DNA of 64,000 nucleotides from Saururus chinensis (Eukaryota; Streptophyta; Magnoliopsida; Piperales; Saururaceae), in NCBI GenBank assembly GCA_035235625.1, contig CP141144.1, positions 17,667,014 to 17,731,013 on the forward strand. The letters are read 5' to 3'. Below, piece by piece: positions 47,788 to 59,750 of this stretch; position 1 is the first letter of the stretch; the number at the start of each line of letters is the position of its first letter. The translations under genes and the position numbers were made by a program. The notes beneath the pieces were generated by a model. It was given only the letters and a program-made list of their open reading frames with translations, searched no databases and had not been told where the DNA came from.

Positions 47788-48705
47788 GTGTAACTTGGTT
47801 GAAGTGTTGAAGGAAATATCTGATTTAGAAAGTAGCCATATGCATTACAAAAAATTTAATTGTTAGCAGCAATTGTCACTGAAAACCACCTTGAAGGCTC
47901 CGTCGCTATAGATTGCATCACAGATAGTACTAGCAATGGCCAATTAAGTTTTCATTGACGATTGTGACCATTGCTTAAAATCCTTCCTACCTGTTGCCGT
48001 TGAATTTATAGTGATGTTTTATGTGGCTTTAGTGACAGCTATAGCTATCGCTAATTTAGAAATTTTCAGCGACGACTTTTGTGGTCGTTGATGAAACTCA
48101 AAATTAAGCGACGGCCATTGTAGGCTATAGCTGACCCTCTTGGTATCAGTTACGACCAATGTACAATGATGGTTTAAGCCGTCGCCATTGCTTTATTTTT
48201 TTTTAAAAAGAAAATATATAGCGACAGCTGCAACCGTCATTGTTGCTTAGAAAAAAATTATAATACATTATAAGAAACAAAGTAATACATGCTCATAGAT
48301 TCCTTAATCTATTTAAAAATTATGGAAAGTAAAATCACTTTGATAAGAAAGTCATTCACATGATAATTGATAAGCACACAATCAGGTTATGATGCAATAC
48401 TCAATCTAGTTTTCAGTTACAGTCCCCAAAAAATTGTTGAAAACACAAAGCAAAGGAGCATGACAAGGTCATCACATGTAAAATAGATTTTATAAATGCA
48501 AGATAAGAGACATTAAGTTAGTAATTGGCCAAATTTTATTTACAGTTTGAACCTTGGCAATCTAGTCATAGTTACTTGAGTTCTCCATCTAGAAGTAGTG
48601 GAACTGTGCTATATAACAGACAATCAAAACATCATAAACCAAAATTGGCTCCTCTGTAGCCAAATGTTTAGTTTCTATATTAAATACTTAATTTGTTTCA
48701 TAGGA

Positions 48706-49029
48706 TATTGTGCCCGATGTAAGCACAAACGGTACCTTAAATAATCACGCAAGAAAGGAAGGGAAGGAAGAAGAAATGGGAGAAAATCATAGTTGTTCTA
48801 TTCCATAACTAAACGAGGGAGGAGAGGGGCGACCTTATAGGGAGGGAGTCGTGCCTTCTCCTAGGGGGTTGTGCTAGCTAGTGGGCCCGGCTAATCCGTG
48901 GGGCCACTAGCTGGTCCAATACAATTAATTGTCTCACTAATGACTAATTACATAAGCAAATATGAAGGAAAGTAGCCTAATGCAATGCAATAAAAGGTAA
49001 ATAGAGAGCCCGGGTAAACGTACACAACA
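48706..49029 (-). repeat. 3' LTR of chromovirus 2
   Basis: In element sense it ends at 48706; the original TG...CA terminus reads TA...CA on this side (tattgtgcccg on the plus strand). The polypurine tract lies just above 49029 (complement of ctccaccacgcttctac). Confidence 0.92.
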
Positions 49030-52000
49030 CTCCACCACGCTTCTACTATTCACCTTGACCTTAAGGCAACCAGGTTGGGTTGTGAACCATGAACTTGTCC
49101 TCGGACATCCAAGTGGCATCATCAAGGGGCTGGCCCTGCCAAGAAATAAGCACCTCGGTAATGATATGGCAGAACATTGGACCTGACGCTTGTCAAGCAC
49201 TGAGGCTGGAATAGGATCTGCAAGTGAGACCGGTCCTATCATAGGAGGAGGTTGAGCATCAATGGCGAGGGAAGTGTCACCCACACAACGACGGAGTCAG
49301 GAGACATGCAAGACGGGGTGAACCAACGAGCTAGGCGGTAGAGCAAGACGATAAGCCACCGGGCCAATTTGCTCCACCACTGCATACAAACCATGGAACC
49401 ATGGCTCTGGCTGAAACAATGAGGTATGGCGCTGAGGAAGGAAGGAGACATAAACCAATTCACCCACATAGAACTCCCGATTAGTGTGATGGCCATCATA
49501 AATTTGTTTCATCCAGTTCTGGGCAGAGGCTATGTTCTCCTTAAGCTGATGAAGAACCTTATCCTGTGTCGGTAGCATATAATCTACCTCGGTGATAGAG
49601 GAGCTGTGAGGAACATATAATAACACGGTCAGAGGTGGGCAGCCATACAGTACCACAAAAGGAGTGAACCCCGTACAAGTGTAGAAGGCGGTGTTATATG
49701 ACCACTCCGCCCATGGAAGCAGCTAGAGCTACCGGCGGGGCTGAGACATAGTGAAGTAGTGGAAGACTATTCCAAACAACGATTTACCACCTCCGTCCGG
49801 TTGTTCGTCTATGGATGATAAGTTGTGCTCAGGTGGAGAGTAGTGCCTTGTAAAGTGAAAAACTCTCGCCAAAACTGAGATATGAAGATCCGATCATGAT
49901 CTAAAACAATATTGCGAGGCATGCCATGAAGCTTGGCCACCTCCCAAATATATTCCTCTGCCACTATCTTGGTGGTGAAGGGATGCCCAAGGAGCAAAAA
50001 TGAGTGTGCTTGGACAACTGATCCACCACCACCAGGATCACGGACTTGCCTTGCACCATAGGCAAGGCCTCCACGAAGTCCATCCAAACATCCTCCCAAA
50101 CCTTCTCCGGGATGGGTGAGGGCTGAAGCAATCCAACGGGGGATGTCGTGGTAGCCTTGGCTCTCTGACATATGTCACAAGCGGCAACATAATCCTAAAT
50201 AGCCCGTCGAATGTCGTACCACTGAAAGCTCTGGCTGACTTGCTTATAGGTGTGAAAAGCCCCTTCATGACCAGCCCATGGAGTGTCATAGAAGTGGGAT
50301 AGAATGCGCCGACGAAGGTCATCAACATCGGGTACCCAAAGGCGGTCCTTCCAAAAGAGAAGGTTATCCTTCCATACAAAGAAGGGGTGGCCAATTGGGT
50401 CTGCCTGGAGAGATGCAATCAGAGTCTATGTCGAAGGATCTGCATTGTATGCTCTTCTCAACTCCTCAAAAAAGGGGCAGATGGAGTAGAAAGGCCCATG
50501 CAAGAACCGGAAGCAGAGCTGCGAGAAAGGGCGTCAACCACAGTGTTGTCCAACCCTTTCTTGTAGACCACCTCATAATCATACCTAACAATTTATTGAC
50601 CCACCGCTGCTGTGCTAGAGTGGACACCCACTGCTTAAGGAAGTACTTCAAGGGCTAGTGGTCAGTACGAATCAAAAAGCAGTGGTCGAGCAAGTAGGGT
50701 CGCCATTTGTCGACGGCAAGGACGATAGCCAGCATCTCCTTCTCATAAATGGACAAGGACAAGGAGTGGCCAACTAAAGCCTTGTTGAAGTAGGAAATAG
50801 GGCTCTCATCCTGCGAGAGCACCGCCCCTAGGCCCAACTCCGAAGCATCTGTTTCAACCATAAAAGGGTGGCTAAAATCTAGTAAAATGAGGACGGAGGT
50901 GGAGTCCATAGACTGTTTGAGCTCATCAAAAGCGGCTTGGGTAGCCGCTGTCCAACTGAATCCCCCCTTCTTCAGAAGCTCTATAATGGGCCGAGCAATC
51001 TCTCCATAGTGGCTGATGAAACTCCGGTAGTAGCAAGTGAGGCCCAAGATGCCTCGTTATGCATGGACACAGGTAGGTAACGGCCAAGAGAGCATGGCGG
51101 TCACCTTAGATGGGTCAATTGAGACCCTGTCCTAGGAGATGATGTGTCCCAGATAATCAACTTGTGGGCTGCCAAAAAAAACACTTTGAACGCTTAAGAA
51201 ATAATGAATTATCTCTCAAAACGGAGAAGATAGACCTGAGATGCTCCAAGTGCTCCGCCCACGACTTGCTGTAGGCAAGGACATCATCGAAGAAAACTAA
51301 GATGAAGCAGCGGAGGAAGGGTATGAAGATATCATTCATAAGTCTCTAAAAGGTGGATGGGGCGCTGGTCAACCCGAATGGCATGACGAGGAACTCGAAA
51401 TGACCATCATGAATTCAGAAGGCGATCTTGCGTACATCAACTAGCTGCACCTAAATCTAATGATAACCCGATAGAAGGTCGAGTTTGCTGAAGAATGTCC
51501 TGCTAACCAACTCATCCAAAAGCTCCTCAATCACGGGGATGGAGAAGGCCCGGTAGTCAACACAAAACCGACAAGTGTCGTTCTTTTTACAAACCAACAA
51601 CACAGGAGAGGAGAAGGAGCTTGTTCTAGGGCATATGATCCCAGACCGAAGCATGTCAGCGACGAGGCACTCTATCTCCACCTTCTGAATGTGCGGATAG
51701 TGGTAAGGGTGAACATTGGCCGAAGACGCCCCAAGAATGATGGGGATATGGAGGTCATGAGGTTGCACTGGTGGAAGGCCCTTTGGCTCAGCAAAAACAT
51801 TGTTGTGGTCCGTCAAGAAATCAAGAAGATCCTTAGGCACCTCATCTTGATGTACCTCGATTGCTGCCCATTGTTGTAGGAGGAACCCCTGTGGTGCAAA
51901 TCGGAAGAAGGAGCTCGCTAATTGGGCTGAGAGAAGGGTGCCCGACTGAGACCCTTAAATCCGAATCTGCTGCCCATGAACCTCGAAATCCATAATCATA

Positions 52001-52330
52001 TCTCGGAAGTTCCATACCATGTCCCCAAGCTCCTGTAGCCACTGAACCTCTAACACCACGTCCGCTCCTTTTGTGGGCAATAAGAAGAGGTCAGTGATGA
52101 AAGTGTGGCCCTAGATAGAGAGGGCGGCTTGTGCACATACTCCAAAGCTCCTTAAATGTTTCCCGTCACCAATCAAGACGTCGAATGGCTTCAAATTGAA
52201 CACAAAGCAACCTAGTCTCTGAGCCACCTTATTGTTGATGTAGTTGTGGGTAGAGCCACTATCAATAAGGATGGACACTTGCTACCGCTTGAGGTGGCCC
52301 CTGGACCCACATCGTGCGAGGAGTAAATGC
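49030..52330 (-). pseudogene. Chromovirus 2 pol: protease to chromodomain-like tail
   Basis: In element order (descending coordinates): protease near 52330-52030 with LIDSGSTHN, a better-preserved active site than in copy 1; RT at 51840-51157 with FSKLDLLSGYH and FFDDVLAYS; RNase H at 51047-50655 with ETDASELGLG and FLIRTDH; integrase at about 50330-49640 with DHDRIFISQFW; an integrase C-terminal block to about 49300 (MKQIYDGHH, FLPQRHTSLF, VLHVS); and a chromo-like WQGQPL segment near 49130. TAG stops at 52282-52284 and 52111-52113 (complement strand) stand where copy 1 has Gln. Further stops and shifts break every domain. Confidence 0.9.
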
Positions 52331-53620
52331 CCTCAAGAAGGCATAATGGAGATCTCGAGCAGCATGTAGTCATAGTGGGAGGAGTCAGCCATGTCCGCCC
52401 CATTCTCCTCTTCTTCGACCTCCTCCACGAGGAGGCTGCCTTTGACGGAACAACGATGTCCTGGGACAAACTTCTCATCACATCGAAAATATAACCCCTT
52501 AGACCGGTGTTCCTCCATATGTGCCAGTGTAAGACAACGAACAAGCTGACCTGGCGAAAGGGGTTGTTGACTGGGCTGGCCTAACACTGAGCTGTTGGCA
52601 GGGGTAGAAAGTGGGCTAGTGCTGAGAGGAGGTTGTGGGAGGGGTCCAAGCCGCCCCCCTCTCTGCTGTCTAGCCAGTTTCTCCTCCTCAAATCGTGTAT
52701 GCTACACGACATCCCGCATGCTAGAACATGGGAAGTGGCGCATCTCTTTTGATATCTCCGGTTTGAGCCCTCACTTGAACGCCCCTATTAAGGCTGCCAC
52801 TAGCCAATTTGGAAGGCGGTTAGTACCCTTTATAAACTCTGTATAATAGGCCCGGATGGTGATGGTTTGGCATAAGGTGGAGAGCATCTCATTGAAATTT
52901 TGGAACTCGTTGGGGCCAAACTAAATGCATAGTTCATTGGAGAAGGCGGCCCAAGTAGGGTAGCGAACCTCCTTCTCGAAGCTCTAGAACTAAATGAATG
53001 TGTCACCGTCCAAATGAAATGCGGCTATGCGCAACCATTCAGTCTTGGAGTGCGTTCCCTGGTAGGTGAAAAACTTTTCATCCTTGTACAGCCACTCCAC
53101 TAGGTCGTCGTCCTCATTGTAGCGTGGGAAATGCAAGCAGGCTAATCGGGGCTCAGCTCCTCCTCATGGCCCTCTGCGAGATCCCGAGTACTCTTCCCAA
53201 TCATCCTCCATCTCTAGGAATAAGTTTCTTGGTGGTGGCATCATTAGGGCATTTTCCCGAACACCGGCATCCCTTGTATATCCCAAGCTTGGCGCCTCCC
53301 TTCTATAGCTTGGTCAACTGTGCCAAAGCGCAAAGGGGAATGGGGGACGCGTGCACCAGGGTAGCGTAAGTCGGGGGCCTAGATCGGCTTTCCCTTCTCC
53401 ATGTTGGTGGGTTGTGGCCGGGCCAATAATGGATCTGAGGCTGCTGCCTAAAGTTGAGCAACGGTCATGGTCAAAGACTCGATCATGGCCATGATCTGCG
53501 CCAGGGTAGGAGCGCTGATGGACTCCGGGGCAGTTTTTGGGCTGTCCGCTGAGGCTTCGACCTCCTTCTTGGGCTAAACTTCAAGGGCCACGGTGGGCTG
53601 CTAGGAGCATGCCATGGCCA
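52331..53620 (-). pseudogene. Chromovirus 2 gag, heavily decayed
   Basis: It begins near 53615 with an ATG followed by sequence parallel to copy 1 (alignable initiator region atctctggccatggca), a capsid-like part around 53250-52650 whose frame is interrupted repeatedly, and a knuckle-like CDEKFVPGHRC near 52490-52455. No continuous frame remains. Confidence 0.8.
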
Positions 53621-53645
53621 GAGATCATGAAGTCTTTAATACTAA

Positions 53646-53950
53646 TGTTGTGCTCGATGTAGGCACAAACGATACCTTAAACAACCATGTAGGAAAGGAA
53701 GGGAAGGAAGAATAAAGGGGAGAAAATCAAAGTTGTTCTATTCCATAACTAAACAAGGGAAGAGAGGGGCGACCCTTATAGGGAGGGAGTCGTGCCAGCT
53801 AGTGGGCCCGGCTAATTCGTGGGGCCACTAGCTGGTCCAATACAATTAACTATCTCACTAATGACTTATTACATATGCAAATACAAAAAAAAGTAACCTA
53901 ATGCAATGCAATAAAAGGTAAATAGAGAGCCCGGGTGAACGTGCACAACA
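53646..53950 (-). repeat. 5' LTR of chromovirus 2
   Basis: In element sense it starts TGTTGTGCACGTTCACCCGG at 53950 and ends GAGCACAACA at 53646. A decayed Met-type primer-binding site (tagtattaaagac on the complement) follows. Confidence 0.92.
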
Positions 53951-53955
53951 TAGGA

Positions 53956-55303
53956 TTTTATCAATGTAAGATATTTGTCTACCTCAAATGCTCTTATATT
54001 GATTGCGGCCAACATGCATTTCTTCAAGCACTATATTTCATCATCTGAGCTAGTGGGAGTCACATCCTCGTGCCCGATTGAAAATTTCAGCACTCAACAT
54101 TGAAGCATACCATCAATTTTACTAAATCCATTGATGTCATGCACATGGGCGCAATGCTTAACCATTGCGACTCCAATGGCAGTTGCCAATGAGTATTTGT
54201 AGATCTTGGTTCAAGCAAGTAACTCTAACGGCAGTTACCAATAAAAATCTACAACAACCCTAGTTACTAACAAAATAAGTGACCAAATGGCAATTCCAGT
54301 GAAAATCATGTTTGGTAAGAAGGATTGGAATTAAAATCAAAACAAACAATTGCAACTCCAAGTTGTTAACCATCACAATACCTTAGCTATCCATTTGTTT
54401 GATAAAACAATATTTATAAATCCAAGATTCACAATAGATATAGATTCTATAATATTAGATGTTGGTAGATTTCTCACAAGTGCATGCAAACTAAAAATAA
54501 AGTGATTAGACGTGCAAATTACATCCTAGAAGGGATAATTTGAAATAAGATGTGCCTCAATAAGGAAAATGCAACCTCTCCAATAAATTTGGGACCTTGA
54601 ATTTAGTACTTTTATAAATAATCAAATTGACAAAGCAACTAAATACACGCATTGATTATCCTTTTTTAAATAAAAGTGATATACAAAGTCGGGAAAAAAA
54701 GGAAACAATAGACAATCAAGTATTAGAATGTGTCAGGTCCTATAATACAAGTACCAGACATTACAGAGGGAATATACAATATCCTTTCCTTTTCAAAAAA
54801 TGGCCTTTTCATTTATTAGTTTTACATGCAATAATCAAGTCAACTAATGGGCAAACACTGGTCCAAGTCATCTCAGAATGATACCATCTCTGAATATTTA
54901 AAAGGCAATTCTAAACATTCTGCATTATCTATAGTGATAAAAAAATCATGAATAGGAAAACAAACAAGTCCACCGTCTTAAGTTCTTAACAATCCAGAAA
55001 AGAATATGATCATATGAAACCCACCTCAAAAACCAATTTGATGGGTCCTTGAAAGTACACAGAGGGAAGAGAGAGTGTCCATGGCGCACCAAAATTAGAC
55101 GAATTGACTGATTTTTGCCAGCAAAGAGCAAAGTCGTGGATAGGGCATGACGCAAGATGGGGCTTTTGGGTTGTCGAGGGCGCAAGAGGCCTAAATCCGG
55201 CGTCTTCAATCATCACTCTTCACTAGTTTTTCACTAAAAGGGGGAAGGGAGGCTGGATACAAGCGGCAGCAATTTGGGCAACATTCCCCTTATAATCACA
55301 AAA
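53956..55303. other. Interior of CACTA-type element 2, no gene recognised
   Basis: Short motifs such as 'ccaatggcagttgccaatg' and 'taacggcagttaccaat' around 54160-54240 continue the subterminal repeat style. Open frames at 54627-54881 (+) and 54946-55209 (-) resemble nothing I recognise. The second has normal-looking composition and could be a captured host fragment. Confidence 0.4.
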
Positions 55304-55420
55304 GAGTCCCTTTTATATGAGCCCGGGCTCATATACGCCTATGTGAGCCCGGGCTCTATAGGCCGTCAAATTTGTATCCAGCAACCCATAATACTCATAG
55401 GTTTAAATATCATTTATCTA
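55304..55420. mobile_element. Fold-back MITE, copy 3, partial
   Basis: GAGTCCCTTTTATATGAGCCCGGGCTC and the following 90 bp match the left half of the MITEs at 31531 and 34590. The right half is missing or unrecognisable. Confidence 0.65.
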
Positions 55421-56180
55421 ACCAATTTGATGTGCCCATTCTAATATTAAGGTTAAAAAAATCCTAACAAACTAAAATCCAGAAGAGCAAACATAAAATC
55501 ATTGTAATTTTATAACAAAACATACCCAGAAGAGCAAGGGTAGAAAAGTAGTATAAAATGGCACTAGAACAATACCTAAAAGAGCATAGAAGAAAAGTAT
55601 CCAAATAATTATGCTGGAACCTATACACAAAAAAAATTAACACACAAACATTTTAATCAAGGCAAAAAGAGATCCAAAGTTCGAAACTTTTTGCACTTGT
55701 GTGGTGATTTCAAACTAACAAAGTTCTCACTTGGATTCCGAGAATGAAGGGAATGCTGGTAATCACATGGCGCGTCAATGGGGATTGCAGGAGGGACTTT
55801 ATTCTCTGAATTAGGTGCAGAGCATTGGAGACGAAAATCCACGAGAGGAGAGAGCAAATATAGATGACTTGCCATGAAGGGATTGTCTCCATGTTTTTCA
55901 CATCAACCATAAAGGAGGAAACAACAGGGTAAAATCTTTCTTTCCCTCCCCCTCTCTCTCTACCCCCTCTGTATTTTTTTGTGGATGAGATGAAGTGGGG
56001 AAAGGGAAGGTGGAGAACAGAGGGGATGGGGCAGGGAAGGAGGTGAGGAAGGGTCGACTCACATGGAAAGAGGGGATAGAAATGGGGGAGGGAAATTGGA
56101 GAAGAAAAGAAGAGGAGGGGAATTAGGAGGACGGAGAAAAGATGGGGGGAAAGAGTGAGGCAAGAGAGGGAGGGTGGGTA
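55421..56180. other. Interior of CACTA-type element 2, ends in purine-rich tract
   Basis: 55930-56175 is strongly purine-rich on the plus strand (ggggaaagggaagg type), like the block in CACTA element 1, and produces a low-complexity minus-strand open frame. No gene recognised. Confidence 0.5.
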
Positions 56181-57295
56181 AAACACTACAAGAAAATGGG
56201 GTATTAGCGATGCTCTAAAGCGTCGCTAATACATGTAAAAGCGTCGCTAAAGGTTATTTGCAACGCTTATTTACCGTCGCAATAAGCGTCGCAAATAAAC
56301 CAGTCTCTACTACTTACTAACGACAAAAAGAAATAAATGTCGCTAATAATACTTTTAGCAACGCTTTTGTAAACCATCGCTAATAGTACCTTTAGCGACA
56401 CTTTTGTAAACAATCGCTACAATGTGTATTCGCGACGCTGTAAAATAGTCACTAATGTTTGTATTAGCGACGGTTTGAATGAGCGTCGCAAATACTATTT
56501 GTATTAGCGATGTTCAATTAATTTTTTTATAAATATTTAAAATAGCGACTCTTTGTGAAAGCGTAGCTAATAGAATTTTTAGCGACCGTTTGGGAGCGTC
56601 GCTATTGAATAAAATGAAAATAGAACAATAGCGACGCTCTACAAGCGTCACTAATAGAACTATAATTTATTTAAAAAAAGCGTCGTTAATAAAAGCGTCG
56701 CTACAACCTAATTTTAGTTAAATTATTTATAATTTATTTATTAAATAAAATTAATTAATAAAGCTATTAGCGACGCTTAATAATCAACGTCGCTATTAGA
56801 AATGGTATTGACGACTCTTATATAATAGCGTCGCTAATAGTTGAAATTTTTTATTTATTTTTTATTTTTAATTCATAACTATTAGTGACGCTCCCACAAG
56901 CGTCGCTAATAGTAGACTTAGTAGCGACGCTCATGTATAAGCGTCACTATTGAGTAAGATATTAGAGACACTTACGAAAGCATCGCTAATAGTCATAATA
57001 ATTTTCTTTTTTTAATTTAAAATATATACCTTTTAGTGACGGTTGTTTAAAGTGTCACAAATAGGGGCCATATTAGCGACGCTTTGAATAAAGCGTCGCT
57101 AATATCACTAGTATTAGCGACGCTGTCAAGGAAGTGTCGCTAATATATGATTAGTAGCGACGCATACAGAAATGCGTCGCAAATAGTGTTTTTTTTGTGA
57201 CGCTTTTAATCCGTCGCAAATAGTTATTTGTAGCGACACTTAGCTAAGCGCCACTAATAAATGCGTCGCTAATACTACATTTTGTTGTAGTGAAA
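56181..57295. mobile_element. CACTA element 3, 1.1 kb, complete, non-autonomous
   Basis: The element 56184-57292 (1,109 bp) starts CACTACAAGAAAATGGGG and ends CATTTTGTTGTAGTG, with AAA on both sides (56181-56183 and 57293-57295) as the 3-bp TSD. Nearly the whole length consists of (t)agcgacgc and gcgtcgctaata motifs in both orientations. There is no coding capacity. The termini match CACTA element 1 better than the surrounding CACTA-type element 2, so it is a deletion or MITE-like derivative of the element 1 family inserted into element 2. Confidence 0.88.
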
Positions 57296-57698
57296 AATTA
57301 AAGGGAAATGATCTAATTAACAGTGATGGCCATTTATACTGGCCGTCGCTGATAATCAATTATCAACAACGACGAGTATAAATGGCTATAGTTGATAATA
57401 CATCATCCTTGATGGCTAGTCTAAATGGCTATCACTAGAAACATTTCTGCTACGAGCAAGTGTACTTCATGTCGCAGAAGACTTATGAATAGCGACAACT
57501 AAACTTAGTTGTTGCTATTGATCCACGTAAATGTACAATAAATCATTTTTTTATTATCAACAACGACTAAACTTAGCTGTCGCAAATAAGAATCAATAGA
57601 GACTAATAAAATTATCCATCGCAGATAAGCCCTATTAGTGACTTAAACAGCAATCGCTATTGACCCGTTGTTGTTGCCCATTTTATTTTGTAGGGATG

Positions 57699-59750
57699 CA
57701 CGTAATGAGTTCGTTCAACAAAAAAATTTAACTAAATTTTGGTTGAATAGAACATATATAAGAGCCTCATACAAAGCTCACTTAGGCTTACATGTTCTAT
57801 CCAAATCAAATCGTAATTAGTAAGTTTTGTTGGATAAATTTACTGAGTGATTATCATTTTTCATTTCCCGAAATAATGGGCAAGATCCTCTAAGGAATGG
57901 ATGTAGCATCCAATTTGATACAAGATATGATTAAAATAGGCTATGAATGCCCGCCCAATCAGCCATAGCTAGCTGGAAAAGCATATAAAAATTTGGTCTA
58001 TTTTTATGCAAAGTTAACAAGACTATCAGCCACTTCTATAGTTTCCACATACATGTATGACTTATTTGAAGTGTGCATATATACATGCAACGTGTAGAGT
58101 GGTGGTGCATTGGAAGCAAGGGGGTGTGAGCCCTAGGTGTTAGCGCACAAGAGAAAATCCATTTTTTTTCAAATTCTCCACACATGCACATAAGTACACA
58201 TCAATCAATTATAAGCAATAAAATATTCATAGAGCATAATCAAATATGAAATTGAATTATGGAGAGGACACTTACTAACCTTGTGGCTGATTTGTCCTAG
58301 GACACCTTTGATCTTTCACACAGCCGCCCACACACAATAGAATTATAATTCAATTAGAAGAAAAGATAACCTTGTCAAATAATGTAATGAACCTTCAAAT
58401 GCTCAAGCATGGATTTGTAGAATCCATATAGTAGTGCCCAAAAGTCTTCTTTTGAAGATCCACTTAAATTCTCTTGGCAGCATGCTTATTGAGGCGAGAT
58501 CCAAGTGAGGAGGAGGAGAAAGAGGGGTGGACAACCCCTATTCTTTGTTGGTCCATGGACAAGAAAGGAGATAGAGAGGAGAAAGGGGTGCATGTGAGAG
58601 GAGAGAGGGAAGTTGGGAGAGATGTTGGGCTCTCCCCTTTCTCAATCCTTATATAGTCCTCTTCTAAAACAGGCTGTAGAATATGACCAGCCTCCTACTT
58701 AACTCTATAAGGTATTAACCATGGCCCAAGCCTATGAATGTGACCATGCTCACTATATGGTCAACCCCTCACTAACCACATGGGTCCTACCACTGACACA
58801 TATTAAAGGTTGTGACCCCACAATGTGAATATGCACACCCTAGCCTCATGCCTAATGTATGTGTGTGTGTGTCTTGATTGTGGGTCCCATAAGGAATATG
58901 TGTCTAATAGGTTCTTGTGGGGTCAATGTGACTGCCCCCAATATCCTTAAAACTGGTGGCCCGTATTGGCTCACCCAAAATAAGGTAGACTATGTGGTTC
59001 CAAGCCCATACCATGGTCCAACATCCCCCACGATGGGGAAAGGGTTTATATAGTCCAACATCAATTTGTGCTAGTCCTGTTGAAGACCGATATTATGAGT
59101 GTGTCATACAAACAGATCCGTTGTTAAGGCCTTCGTAAACGGTGAGAGTTTAATATCCAAAATATCCATCTAGATGATGATAACGGATCACTACATTGCT
59201 CTTAAAACAAGTACTTCAAAGAAGTAAGAATGAACAAAGAGTTCTAGCCTCTATGTGCAGGGATTTCAATTAAGCAACAAAAATGACAAATCTTAATTAA
59301 TATGCAATCATGATCATTCTAGTACACACATTTTTTTACGTGAAAACCCAAACTAGGGTAAAACTATGGCAATCAATTACTGACTAAATCAATACACTAG
59401 ATAGCAAGACACTATATTGACGCATGCCACACCCTAGCGTATGCCACCCCCAAGCTAAACCCGGTCCAAGGAGGTAGCGTCACACGGCACAACTAAGTAT
59501 AGTTAGATTGTAGAAGACTTAACCCATCATTGGGTAGAACACTACGGAGTTGCACACGTAAACTTTGTACAAAAGTGAAATAAGTAAATAAAGGACTACT
59601 TAATCAAAGTATTAGTCCACTCATACCTACATAGTTAGTCATAAACAAGCCCACATATGGCTAATGATAAGTCTAAGCCAACAAATGGTTAATAAGAGTC
59701 TAAAGTATAATCTCAACATGACATAGTGTCAAAGCTAACATAATCAAGAA
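57699..59750. other. Intergenic repeat-derived DNA, no gene
   Basis: 57710-57840 is an inverted relative of 45390-45550. A decayed RNase H-like fragment (minus strand) lies at about 57990-58065. From 58100 to 59750 I recognise no protein. The 58474-58656 open frame is purine-rich and unsupported. Confidence 0.45.

Larger units (their letters stand above)
48701..53955 (-). mobile_element. Reina-like chromovirus 2, minus strand, complete but decayed, with TSD
   Basis: The element 48706-53950 is flanked by the perfect 5-bp duplication TAGGA (48701-48705 and 53951-53955). LTRs: 48706-49029 (324 bp, 3' LTR in element sense) and 53646-53950 (305 bp, 5' LTR). The length difference is one block of about 19 bp near 'cctagggggttgtg'. 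The LTRs are clearly homologous to those of chromovirus 1 (shared ggaccagctagtggccc, tatggaatagaa, gtttgtgcctaca), so the two elements are one family inserted in opposite orientation 28 kb apart. Total 5,245 bp. The coding region is broken by stops and frame changes. It lies inside CACTA-type element 2. Confidence 0.93.
47840..57698. mobile_element. CACTA-type element 2 (9.85 kb as found), host to two nested elements
   Basis: The left end CATTACAAAAAATTTAATTG at 47843 and the right end CCCATTTTATTTTGTAGGG at 57695 are degenerate CACTA termini in inverted orientation. ATG stands on both sides (47840-47842 and 57696-57698), a 3-bp TSD. Subterminal repeats of a distinct type (cagcgacgac, gcgacggcc, gccgtcgc, gacagctatagc) fill 47860-48250 on the left and 57310-57690 on the right. 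Removing the nested chromovirus and the nested CACTA element 3 with their TSD copies leaves about 3.5 kb. That residue contains no recognised transposase. Open frames at 54627-54881, 54946-55209 and 55710-56186 match nothing I know; 55710-56186 is low-complexity. The pairing of the two ends is inferred from TSD and subterminal similarity. Confidence 0.7.

Noticed and set aside
59187..59200. GATCACTAC as a left end for the CACTA element ending at 62791
   Set aside because: It carries the hoped-for GAT flank, but the following bases do not match the terminal repeat and there are no subterminal repeats beside it.
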